The notes under the pieces: generated by a model
Seen by the model: the letters and a program-made list of their open reading frames with translations, nothing else
Databases searched by the model: none
Told to the model about the DNA's origin: nothing
Part shown: positions 33,901 through 44,605 of the stretch, one piece after another
How positions within the stretch are numbered: the stretch's first letter is position 1
How the letters are laid out: each line of letters begins with the position of its first letter
Translations under genes and position numbers: made by a program
Assembly: GCA_009761415.1 (NCBI GenBank)
Contig: QUOL01000028.1
Span: forward strand, 146,235 to 210,234
DNA: 64,000 nt
Direction of reading: 5' to 3'
Source: Sarcomyxa edulis
Taxonomy: Eukaryota > Basidiomycota > Agaricomycetes > Agaricales > Mycenaceae

Positions 33901-35107
33901 TGACCGCGAGTGAGAGCCCCACGTTCAGGTGCCGGGGACGCTTTATCATCGTACCTTGCCCTTCCCCTTCCCCTTGCTAGGCAGAGACAACCTCAACTTC
34001 GACCCAAGCCCACCACCACTCGAACCCAACACGCCCAACCCCAAGATCTGGGTTTGTGCCAGTGGACGCGTCAAAGCGTTAGACTCGTCAAGAACTAGGG
34101 AAGAGGTGAGTGACCGTCGGGATGCGGATGGGATGTGGGTGTTCATGGGTTCGTCGAGGCGTGTGTCTTCTTCTTCTTCTCCGTCGTCGTCGTCTTCGAG
34201 TTTGCGTTCGTCAGCGTCGGGATTGTTTTCTGATGCTTGGTACGGAACTCGAGGATATCGTGGTTGTGATTGATACGACGCTCGAGGACGGTCCTGTGTT
34301 GGGCCTCGATACCCACCAACACCACCAACACCTAACCCAATACTAGGCAAACTCCTCATCTTTGCCAACGCAAACATCACCCTCACCTTCGCAGATCCAA
34401 TTACTCGGGCCCAACAAGATCACAAGATTACAAGATATGTCCGAGCACCGGACGGTTTTGTTTTGCTTGCTCTAAGCGCTAGGGACGTAGAAAGCGATCT
34501 GAATGTGGTGTTAAGATGAGACGAGAGAGTATCGAATGATGCCACAAGTTCGTTTCGTAGTTTTAGATGCATGGGTACTAGACTGAGAAATTGAATGTCA
34601 AAACAAAGGGACTCGATCGAATGACTAGATAATTTACCTGTCCTCCTGGGATGCGGCTTAGCTGCACGATAGGACTGCTACTAGTTCAGAATATTTACAA
34701 CCAGATCTGAGGAGAAAATCACAATGCAACCTGATTTTTTGAGAAAAGAACGTGTCCTAGCAGACTAGTGGCAAGTCTAGCAGTCATCGCGTCCGTGACG
34801 AGATGGTATACAACAAAGCAGGCGGCGAGATATATTCCACAGAGTCGTAAGAAACGGAGGATTTGACTCTGTGCCCTGTGTCTCCAAAAACGTCAAGAAG
34901 TAGAGAAGTCTGGAAGCTGGATCGAGTGGCTGTGATGAAAGACAGTCTTTCATCACAGCCACCAGTGGCTGTCGCATGGTCGGACTTCAAAACGGCTTTA
35001 AATCGCAATCCGCTCGATATCGAGTATCTTCAGGGCTGTCCTCGTACTGCCCTCGAGCTCTATACCATAGCAAGTCATAATCGGCAGTATCAGACTGATG
35101 ACTGGCA
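33901..35107. other. Unassigned, partly low-complexity tract
   Basis: Includes a ttcttcttcttctccgtcgtcgtcgtc run near 34,168-34,195 that opens Ser-rich and acidic frames on both strands, and an inverted pair agactgtctttcatcacagcc around 34,940-34,965 (a short hairpin). No supported gene. Confidence 0.4.
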
Positions 35108-35515
35108 ATGAGAGGCCTCGAGCGTAAGTCTGTGACGGATCCCCCCCCAGTGGTTCTGCTCTATGAGTGACTAAATTTTGCGATATCGTAGATTTCACCC
35201 ATACTGCCAGACATGAAAATACCAACGAACACCAGCATCGTGTCGCAGAATATCATGCAGCTTATCGTGTGGATCCGATAAGCGGCATTGATGGCCCCTC
35301 CGAATATGCAGGTAATTCGTTCTTGGATAGCCTTCTTGCCAGTCTTCCATCTTCTTCCCCTGGGAAGGCCTCTCAATCTCACTCTCCCAGGGCTGTAAAT
35401 CCCCCGCCTCTCGCTGATTCAGACATGTCCCCCATCGAATTTGATACTCAACAAATTCGAGCGGTACTCTTATTTCGACCCCGTTGCCGAATGTGATGAT
35501 AGTAGCGAAGGTGAG
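35108..35515 (+). pseudogene. Unrecognised coding unit with a probable frameshift
   Basis: An ATG at 35108 opens a 16-nt exon (to 35123) that joins in phase to 35192 across a 68-nt intron (gtaagtctg...cgtag, ctaaat branch). The product begins MRGLEHFTHTARHENTNEHQ, continues HRVAEYHAAYRVDPISG, and has a Ser/Pro-rich linker to IEFDTQQIRA. Here the frame closes soon, but the +1 frame immediately continues as FERYSYFDPVAECDDSSEG to a gtgagg donor, so one base seems gained or lost near 35,460. Protein family not recognised. It lies 760 bp upstream of the MITE-like element. Confidence 0.4.
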
Positions 35516-36277
35516 GGTAATCAATGAGACCAAGTTGAAGCTGAGCTAACGGAAATCAAGGTCGATAGTTGTGAGTCGTGCCTGCCATCTCTGCTGACCA
35601 AAGAACTGATCATTCGTTTACAGGCATGATGCGCCCTCGTCACCAAACGCGATCCACAACACCCCATGTAGAGAGACACGGCGCCTGGGCTCCGTGGCCG
35701 GATCGTATAGTGAATTTAAACATAACTGTCAACGTTGTGTTGAAGTCGTGATGTCAGTCTAGTCGTGTATGTTGAAGTACTAATATTCTTCTAGCCGTGT
35801 ACTTTGGATGTTGTATCGGACCTCCCTCGCGCGGTTTTTTGACTCTGAAATGGACATTTATGGTTGTTCAAGAAAACGGTGTGAAGGACGTCCCCAATGT
35901 AGTGGGAAAACTCTGGGATACGAGAGGATACGAGTGTTCATCGGCTCCAGTAGATACTGAGCCGTGTCTCAAATTCCGAAGATCTGACGGCAACGATAGT
36001 GTAGTTGTAGTATTGCAGTCACGAAGAACACGAAGTCCGGGGACTTGATCCTCAATTAACTTTCTAGTCTGCCACCTTCTCGCCGTACGATATAAATATA
36101 ACTTGCGATGCCTGAATACTGAGATTTATCCATATCTTTGCCATATCTTCAAATTTGGGATGCGAACGACTCGGAAGCTGATCATGACTGGAGGAAGCCT
36201 GACTCGATTTGAATGACTTGCATCGGACTCCACGGACTTTTGACTCCCGGCCTGCCGCGACGAGCAATGACGAGTTA
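35516..36277. other. Intergenic tract, no gene supported
   Basis: Contains one open + strand frame (35797-36048) without recognisable motifs. Nothing else stands out before the inverted-repeat element. Confidence 0.45.
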
Positions 36278-36793
36278 AGTGGGAATGGGATTATTCTGGA
36301 TAGTGGGATTGGACGCCAATAGTGGGATTTTGCCTGTTCGATAGTGGGATTGTGCGTCAATAGTGGGATTTCGTCAGGATTTTGTGCCACGGGCTTCCTC
36401 AAATATCACACAAATTCAGAATAATATTTCTAAGTCATTTTGGGCCTGAAAGTGAAGAAACTCGAGTCTGTCGGGCTAACCGTATCTTTAGAATGCACGA
36501 ACGAGGCTTTAGTGTGCCGACCTGAATGGATACGGTTCGGGGGACCCCCCGAGCGTAGCGAGGGAGGGGAGGATCCATGAATGGTCGGTCCTCTTCGTGC
36601 GCCTGAGGGAACTTGGAAAATTGAGGATAATTGCCCAAAAGGGAAGTTCTGAGGAAGTTCCGTAACGATTGAGGAGGATCTCCCAAACGGGTCATTTCGA
36701 GATTTTTCTGGTAATCCCACTATCCGGCCTCAATCCCACTATCCAGCCTCAATCCCACTATCGAAACGGCTTAGAAATAATCCCATTCCCACT
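36278..36793. mobile_element. MITE-like element with phased subterminal motifs
   Basis: Perfect 18-bp terminal inverted repeats, AGTGGGAATGGGATTATT at 36278-36295 and its complement at 36776-36793. Inside the left end TAGTGGGATT occurs four times (starts 36301, 36320, 36342, 36361); inside the right end the complement occurs three times (36713, 36732, 36751). Spacing is 19-22 bp, about two helical turns, as expected of an array of transposase or protein binding sites. The 516-bp body has no useful reading frame, so it would be non-autonomous. Flanks are tta on the left and ata on the right, so no clean target-site duplication. The superfamily is not determined. Confidence 0.8.
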
Positions 36794-36800
36794 ATACTAG

Positions 36801-36806
36801 TATATA
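36801..36806 (+). promoter_or_regulatory. Candidate TATA box of the JmjC gene
   Basis: tatata, 64 bp before the ATG at 36870 and 7 bp beyond the right end of the MITE-like element. If used, the transcript would start only a few tens of bases before the start codon and the element would occupy the core-proximal promoter. Confidence 0.35.
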
Positions 36807-36869
36807 CTCTGCCGCGACTTAACAGATTGGCTTTTGACTGCCACTAAAACTAACTCTCTAGCTTGAATC

Positions 36870-39800
36870 ATGGGGGACCTTCTCTCTGAAATATATCGCT
36901 TCTGTGCCGACAACACAGGCAAAACCTGGCGGCATCTTTCAACATATATTCGAGAATATCCATGGAAAACTGATGCAATCCCCAACGCTGGAACACTTTC
37001 CTCATATCTCAAATTGTCCGCGACAGATATGGGAGATACACAATTGCATACCTTGTTTTTATTGACCAGAATCAATGTGGGCTTTTTGGTCCCCATTTCC
37101 TCTGTCCTACATGGTCCTGACCGTTCTGATTTCTCCAGCTTCTTGCGCAAGCCTTAGACCATGCAGAACAAGGTCTTTACACGGACAACTACAGACACGA
37201 AATCTATCCTTTCTTAAAGTTTTCTGACACTCCTCGTATCTCCTCAAATGGCAACCCTCCTCACGCTGCAACTCACCGAATTGGCCAACTCATTTTCCCT
37301 TACCTGCTATTGGACGTAATCGCACCTCGTGCTGGGGTACCCCAGCGTGTAGCAAGAACGGTCGTACAATCACCCAGATCTTTTGCAGCCGTTCCTAACG
37401 ACAAGATGATACCAGTACGTCCATGCTTTTTGGAATGTTGGAAACAATTCAAGAATGTTTTGGCAGATCTGCTTAGCCTTGAAAGATTGGGTCCAGTTGA
37501 TCAACGCGGCAGAGATCAGTGTAAAGAGCCCTGATATTCAACAAGATTCCACGCCATTGGTTCCCACAAGGCTTTCAGACCCTTTGGAGCAGTCCGAACT
37601 TGGAGACGAGAACCAAGCCACACTGGTTGCTCTGGTGGACTGTGCTGTCGATCTTGGTCGTGAAAGAGAGAAGCGGCAACGACATCAGATGTTGGAAAAC
37701 GTCAAGTCTGCTGTGTTCATGATCAGCTGGTATTTCAATGTTGGTGTATATCGGATAGCCGTTATTTTCTGAGAATTAATCAGTCATTCCTCAACTGTTC
37801 CACAGGGCCATGCAGAACTACCAGAAACGACGGTCGATTTCTTTGAGATTGTCAAGAAGTAAGTCGTGATAAGCTACTTTTCTACGTCAGTAATTAATAT
37901 TTGTGGACAAATAGCCAGATCATCTCGTTAAAGATGACGATGGACATGAAGTCGTTCGAAAATTCTTTTTCCCATGTTAAAGTCGGTCCTCTCAGTATGG
38001 CGCTCCATTTATCGCTGGCGATAAGCCCGCTGGTGCTCTTGGAGGGAAGAAAGCTTGCGACTATCACAGTAAACCAAATGAAACTTCTTGAAGTAAGACC
38101 CTTCATTTTGGCATAAGCATGCTCTGATTTCTCTTGCTTGATCCAGTTCGGCTTCAGTATCAACTCTAAGAAACCCTCGGCCATCTCCGAAGTCGAAGAC
38201 TTACTTTGGGGGGAGCTCATTCTCGCTGCCATAGGTAAACAGAAAGTCGAGGATGCTCTATCCGGCTTCTTCAAGTCGTCGCAGGAAATCATTTCCAAGA
38301 GCAGTGCCGACGATCGAAAGTGGTTTTCCTCAATCATCAGTGATGTCCAAGAGAGAAACAAGCAGAAGGATATGACTCATTCCTGGCCCCCATCTCGTGG
38401 TACCGGTACTGGTCCACTTCCACTCTCATCCGAGGGCACTGGACCACCCTCGTCTCAGGGTCCCCCTTCTCCTTCATTGGGTGGTACCGGTCCACCTCCG
38501 TCTCATGGCACTTATCCACTCCCATCCGATGGCACTAGACCACCCTCGTCTCGGGGTGTCCCTTCTCCTTCATTGGGTGGTACCGGTCCACCTCCGTCTC
38601 ATGGCACTTATCCACTCCCACTCCCATCCGATGGCACTAGACCACCCTCGTCTCGGGGTGTCCCTTCTCCTTCATTGGGTGGTACCGGTCCACCTCCGTC
38701 TCATGGCACTTATCCACTCCCACTCCCATCCGATGGCACTAGACCACCCTCGTCTCGGGGTGTCCCTTCTCCTTCATTGGGTGGTACCGGTCCACCTCCG
38801 TCTCATGGCACTTATCCACTCCCACTCCCATCCAATGGCACTGGACCACCCTCGTCTCAGGGTACTCCTCCTCCTTCATCGAGTGGTCCAGTGAGTCTAT
38901 TCAAACGTAAACATGCATCTCCCCCACCTAGAAATCGCGCCCTCCGTCCTCGTTTACAACCAGGAGACACTGCACAAGCAAAACGCCCCACACGGAAAAA
39001 TAGAAAAAAACACCGCGCAAAGGCAGAACGACCCATTCCGGAGTTGCCTGCTTCCGTGCCCGAAATGATCGATCTTACGGGAAGTGCTATGGTATGTGAT
39101 CAGACCCCTATAATGTTTGTCATATTCACTCCTTCCAGGATGATATAGAAATGGAGCTAAAAGATACAGATACCTATGGGGTGAGCAATATGTATTTGCT
39201 TGCTTTTCTGTACGCTGATAGGACATACAGCGAGTGACCGAACCAGTCTGCATTGATGTTCCTGCACATGAAGGGTGGCCTCCCTTCATTTGGGATTTTT
39301 ATCCCGCAGAGACGGTACGAGCTGATAGATGTCGTCAATGTCGATGGCTTATAGTTTGACATCTTTGCAGCAACCTCAGGAGGCAAAAACTGTGCAGGAG
39401 ATCGAAATGCGGGTCAAATCGTGCTATATAAATGGTCTTCCCTGTCATTATCAAGGATCAGCGAATGATCTTCATTACGATCCGACGGAAGATAACAAAA
39501 CAAAGTCGAACATATATGTTACTGACCGCGAAACCTGGGATAACCTCAAACCTTCCGAAATCGCAAAAATCATTAGGCACCGTCACGTATTTATACGTGC
39601 TGCGTCTCATCGTACGGACACGACATTCAGCGAAAAGATTCTCGATCGGTATACCAGCCTGTCCAAAAAACGTCAGGTTCAAGGTCAGTCGATGACAATC
39701 TTCAGATGAAGTCTTACTGATAGTCTAATAGATCAAGGTAGACGTACTTCAGGGGATCGCCATGCCACTTTGGTAGTCGGCTCACTTCGTGAGCTTGTTG

Positions 39801-41229
39801 TAGAAGTCGACAAAGGTAACAAAGGTGAAAAGTCTAAAATTCTAAATTTTCTCGATATCCCTTGTGGTGGTGGCCTGGGAGAATTTCCTCCTCGATTTGA
39901 GTGCGTTCTTTTTCAACCTCTGAATTTTTTCGCAAGCCTGACCTCCATTTATAAGGGACCTATCCACTGATCGCAGAGCTTGGGTACAAACGAAACGCCT
40001 GCCCGGATTTCGCAACGACTATCCCTTAGATGAGGTTGATTGGCTCACAAGTGCCACCGCCCATGCTACATCTTGGTTCCATGCTGATACCGAAGGCTTC
40101 ATGACAATCGTTGACTGCCTGGCTGGAATCAAGATATGGTATATAGCTCAGCCCCCAGAAGATATTCAATCCGTACATGCATTTTTTGAGCATTCGGCAA
40201 CTGTCGATGGTCCTGGTGGCGAAAATTGGTGTTATGAGCGTGTAGTGCTCATGCCTGGAGATTTGTTGTGCGTTCTTGATATATTTCTATACATTTCGAT
40301 ATACTGATCTCCCGATGACTAGTTTAATGCGCCCCGGTACCCTTCACTATGTTGTCACTGCCGAGGCTTCCATCACTTCTGGATGGCATCTCTTTGCATT
40401 ATCCAATATTCATGCAAGTTGTGCTGGGGCACTCCATACGTTTCTTATGAACCATTCCATCACAAATACCGATCACAGTTCAGCGCGGCGTCTCTTCCGT
40501 ATGATGATGTGTTACTGGAATCATGTATACTTTACAGATGGTGAGTCTTCGCGATTGTGACTATACATATATCTGGATTTGTTATCCCGCAGGAATACTC
40601 CAAAACGGCTCTATACATGTCCCAGACATCAGCACTTCTGACGGTATTCTGGATGTGGTGGCAGTGGGCAACATCTTGGAACTTTCGGGGGCTCTGGAGG
40701 TGGATCTGTATTGGGGAAATGGAATATCTCCACTCGAATTCGCTGAACAAGGATACGCGAGGGATTATTACAGGACATTAACGAAGATTTTCACGGACAA
40801 TTTTGAGATCCGGTCGAAGGGTCAAACTCAGGACGCCATCGAATTTTTGTTCGAGGTGCGAAGAGCATACTAATTTTTCCCCATCTACTGACACGTTGAT
40901 TGCAGAACTCTATTATTCAACTCGCCATCAGTCTAGTATATTACAATGGGCTGGTTCACAAATTCGACCTCCTCAACGCACGAGACGATGGAGACATAAG
41001 GTCTGACCAGGAGGTCACGGAAGAAGTCGATAGTACCCAACTTCGAATCCCGGTTCAACCCTTCAAAAAGGCGTTGGACGCATATTTCCGAACTCAGAAA
41101 CCACATCTTCTTCAAAGATATAGGACTCGTTTGGAGACGATGGAGCAGGATGCAGAGTCACCGGAGCATGCGAATCACTATCTAGACTGGAGAGGACCGG
41201 CCTTCGAGGTTCATAGAAGGGAAACATAG
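36870..41229 (+). CDS. JmjC-domain protein, about 1213 aa, 14 exons
   Basis: Exons: 36870-37076, 37139-37414, 37467-37745, 37806-37858, 37915-38092, 38147-39091, 39139-39180, 39231-39314, 39371-39683, 39732-39900, 39977-40267, 40323-40540, 40593-40855 and 40906-41229. All phases fit; introns are 46-76 nt. The JmjC fold lies at about residues 850-1000: ATSWFHADTEGFMTIVDCLA supplies the HxD iron ligands (about H884, D886), then GIKIWYIA, then MPGDL-FLMRPGTLHYVVTAE supplies the distal His (about H954), 70 residues on as is usual. Such enzymes are Fe(II)/2-oxoglutarate oxygenases, often histone demethylases, and this type is expanded in Agaricomycetes. A Pro/Gly/Ser repeat (about residues 415-578) and a basic stretch lie before the catalytic part. 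The N-terminal 330 residues are unrecognised. The intact triad suggests activity; the substrate is unknown. Confidence 0.82.
38435..38885 (+). repeat. In-frame 102-bp minisatellite coding for a Pro-rich repeat
   Basis: About four and a half tandem units within exon 6 of the JmjC gene, each coding 34 residues around GGTGPPPSHGTYPLPLPSDG and TRPPSSRGVPSPSL. Unit starts lie near 38,480, 38,576, 38,678 and 38,780; the first interval is 96 bp because one Leu-Pro pair is missing. Units 2-4 are nearly identical, so the array has expanded or been homogenised recently and probably varies in length between strains. Confidence 0.9.
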
Positions 41230-41818
41230 ACAGAACATATTGTATTTCAGCCAGAAACGAAACCAGACAGATTATGCTATAGATACTTGGTATGTAATCC
41301 TTATTTAAGGTAGCTTCAAGGAAATCTGCGCTCCTTTGAAAAGCTCGTCAATGACCTGTACTAACTGGTCTGTCTACTAGGAGCAAGCTACGGTAGACAA
41401 CATAAAGCTTGTCTTTTGATAAGCCGTGTACAGAGTGGTTACGAGTCTACCAAGGACTAGTTTCTACTACTGCGATGATTTGAATCACTATCTACGTCAA
41501 CACAATCCTACACTCGGATACACTTGTCTCTCAGCGCCCTTTGAAGCTCTCCCCACTCTTCTTAAGTTTGTTGCACTGTTGCTTGATCTTGTTCGGGACT
41601 CTCGAAAGCCTGAGCTCGTTTAATTTGTTGTGCTTTGCCTAGAGACAGAAGTTGTAGTAGACATCGGTACAAATCAATTTCTCAGAGATGGTTTTAAGCA
41701 CATTTGAGTCCGAGATCAATGATCGTAAGAGGGGAAAATGTTCAAACATCAGCGAGCAAGGTTTGCGCTGCTGCGAGCAGCACTTCCACGAGTATTTATT
41801 AACAGCGCCTATCATATT
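41230..41818. other. Shared 3' region between two converging genes
   Basis: 589 bp between the stop of the JmjC gene and the stop of the TET/JBP-like gene. One + strand frame (41426-41623) reads smoothly but has no known motif. Overlapping 3' UTRs are possible. Confidence 0.5.
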
Positions 41819-43638
41819 CTAGCTCATACTAAAAACGGACCTGCGATCATCGGCAATCTCATCTACCTTTGAGAATAAACCCAGACACCATTTCCACCGC
41901 GAATCACCTTCTCCGTCGATTGCTTTCTTCCGCTCTTTGCCGCCAGGCTGAGACAGTAGACTCTTCACTGTCTGAAACCCGCAATCGACCCATCTCATCA
42001 ATCCTCCCGCGCAATACTGTGTGATAGAACAGCGCGTCTCTCCATCCTGAAGCGCAGTGTTGGCATGATGTGCAATGGCGGAAGGAATCAGAATGGTAGA
42101 GCCAGCAGGGAACTGGATCATGATCTTGAACGGAAAGAGGACCAGAAGAGCACTGGTGACAGGATCAAACTCACCAAGTGCTGTGATGGCGCAGAACCCC
42201 CCGGCGACGTTGCCGACGTCGATGTGTTTGAGAGATACAGACCTAGGTCCACAGTTGAACGTTACGGCTGGGTAGACACTGTTTCTGTAGTTATGGATGA
42301 GCCAAGGGGCATGCTCCCATAGTTGGATGAGATGGTCGGAGAGCCAAACGAACCACTTAGGCATGTGGCGAGACATGGAACCTAGATCAACGTCAGAGAA
42401 TGTACAAGAAATATTGAACGCGCAACTTACTGCTCTGGAACCCAATGATCCGCTCGATGGCAAGACTTCGAAATATTATGTCGAGAAGGCCCTCCTTCTC
42501 CTTGCTTTGGACAAGGTTCCCAGGCATCTATGGCACAGTCAGAAAACTCGGAGAAATGTTTAGATAGACTGAACACACCTTCTGGCCTCCACCAAATGAA
42601 ACCCCTACAGCCATGGCGGCGAAGTTGCCGCGGCGATGGTCAAGATCATCCTTTTTGAACGCACCGGAAGAAGACCCCAACCGGAAGACCTTAAGCAGGA
42701 CGGCGAGGGCGTCCTTGAAGACATTCTTCCAGTTGGGATCATCAGGTTGACCAACGAGGACGGCCACGATGCGATCTTCTGAGTCGATGATGTACCGAGT
42801 GCTCCTATAGAAGAATCAGTGAAACGATGCTTCTGAGAGCAAAAAAGAAACGTACAGTCCGTCCCAATCTATGACTCGAAAACCGTCGCGTGAAAGCTCC
42901 TGCGTGGTCCAGATATGACCATTCCGGTCCTTCTTCTGATCGCGCTTACCAGTATATGATCCGTTCGCATGCGGAAGGTTTGAAACATTGGCGGTGATCC
43001 TAATAGATGGCACGCTGGAGGATTTGCTGCCCATCCTAGTCTTGGGATGATAATAGTGACCACGATGGAATAAGAGTGCCTTGGAGATACGTTCTCGGCG
43101 ACGACGAATTTTAGAACTCTCCTTGGCGTGCATGGTCATGGAACGTGTAACGCGAGGGACGATGGGAGGGGAGGGGTTTGCGACGCTCGAAGTGCTGGTG
43201 ACAGGCAATGTATCATTAAAGATCCTTGCTGGCCTGGAATGTGCTTGATCTCGTCGAGTTATAAAGGCTAGACGAGTTTCGTGCACTCTTCGACGAGTAG
43301 AAGCAGAGGCGGTTGAAGTAGAGTGACTGGGAGATGCGCCAACACTCGGGCCATAGGTAAGGTCTTGACCCTCGGTATCCCCAACGCCGTCAGTCATCCT
43401 ACGGTCTTCCGCTTCCACGGCTTTTCGGAGAAGCTGAATAACGTCCACTACAGGGGGCAGGCGTATCGCACGTGAAGTAGCGGGAGAGAGAGATAACGGC
43501 TGGGGTAGTCGAGTATCCATCGTTGCTCGTCGACTTGGGGATTGCCCGCAAATAAACACGCCCTATGAATATAAGGTATTCAGCTGAAATGAAAAGCAAT
43601 GAGAAACACAGACTTACGCTACGAGAAATTCCTGTCAT
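41819..43638 (-). CDS. TET/JBP-like 2-oxoglutarate dioxygenase, about 537 aa
   Basis: Minus-strand exons: 43618-43638, 42856-43562, 42579-42804, 42431-42527 and 41819-42381; introns 49-55 nt, all canonical and in phase. The first 230 residues are disordered and basic. Then come FRVIDWDG, IVAVLVGQPDDPNW, AVGVSFGGGQK and ERIIGFQS, in the order I recall from the Agaricomycete TET/JBP expansion. The catalytic part has SVSLKHIDVGN (HxD, about H403/D405), GFCAITALGEFDP, FPAGSTILIPSAIAHHAN (second iron His about H456) and GETRCSITQYCAGG (2OG-binding Arg about R467). Enzymes of this type oxidise 5-methylcytosine in DNA. The usual GGHLVLWDL-like strand reads SALLVLFPFKI here, a divergence. The start is the first ATG; a GTG-only extension exists upstream. 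Family call from motif recall. Confidence 0.72.
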
Positions 43639-44570
43639 TTTGTCTTCTATCCCGAACTCACGCGAAATAAGTGAGGAGAGGGAGATATACACGGTAGAAT
43701 AATCTTACTTTGTGAAAAAGAACCGGAGAATGTTTCAGAAGATGCGTAGTCGAAGTAGCGGCAGGGGTCCGATCGTATCGAGGTAGTTGGGATCGAAAAT
43801 GTGAAATAGTGAAAGACTTACTGAGATCGTTTCGCTATGTCCACGCGTCGAAAACCTAGATTGAATTGTGCGATATCTTCAGCGTCGTAGTACTAGTATG
43901 TTGTCCTAAATTTTTGTCAGAGGAAATTTGGAAAGAAAATCTAAATTTCCCCAAGTTTTTCGCCGAAGATTTACACCGGCCAAAAATTGGTCGATTTTAC
44001 GTATTTTGACCACATTTTCGTCGGTCAAAATATAGGACCGAAACTTAGAGAAAATTTAGGCCCAGAAATGAGTGTTTTCTTGGGGGTTTGCGGCAGCGTA
44101 CGGGGACAAATGGCGGGCAATATGAATGAACCAAACTGTATATATCTAAGGCGCGGGCTGTACAGTATATGGCAGAGGGTACAAGTAATGATAGAACCGT
44201 CACCGCGCTCACCCATATCGACAAATTGAACTCGCGTATGGTGCACGCAGCACGCTCTGACATGTAAACGGCAGAGTGAGGTATCGGCTCGGTGTATGAT
44301 GGTAAAGAGCGAGTATGTCCGGTATATTATTAACGCAATAGGATGCTGAGCTTCTGTCGTTGGTTGATATGGCATAGCTATGAGAGGCGATTAGATTCGG
44401 TGGAGGAAGTTGATTTAGAGAAAGTAGAATATTTGTACCGTGGTCCATGAAGGAGGGGTTCGCAACTTTGACAATTCAGAGTAGGATCCCGGTTTTGAGA
44501 GTAAGGACAGGTACTGTATGTCCGTTGGAGAGCGGAAGATCTAAAGACTATGATATATATATAGTCGCGG
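43639..44570. other. Upstream region of the TET/JBP-like gene, otherwise unassigned
   Basis: From 43,905 to 44,065 the DNA is AT-rich with ttggaaag, aaaattggtcga and ggtcaaaatat phrases repeated in both orientations (ccggccaaaaattggtcg; ttttgaccac / cggtcaaaata), suggesting a small inverted-repeat structure near 43,975-44,035. No gene. A tatatatata run lies at about 44,553. Confidence 0.45.
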
Positions 44571-44605
44571 GGCTGTGGGAAAAAGGTCGCTTCGACTTTT
44601 GTTCA
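44571..44605 (+). repeat. Remnant of the hairpin arm at the 5' junction of duplication copy B
   Basis: gtcgcttcgacttttgttca (44586-44605) matches the hairpin arm of 27.0 kb and 11.5 kb with one mismatch, preceded by a similar gtgggaaaaag stretch. Duplication copy B starts directly at its end, whereas copy A has unrelated DNA at that place. Confidence 0.7.

Noticed and set aside
34080..34390. Acidic/Ser-rich frames on both strands near 34.1-34.3 kb as genes
   Set aside because: They come from a (TTC/TCG)n low-complexity run and show no conserved motif or convincing splice context.
36539..36580. A GC-rich gggggaccccccgagcgtagcgaggg stretch as a terminator or an origin
   Set aside because: It is internal to the MITE-like element, and its hairpin potential is short. 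There is no independent evidence for either role.
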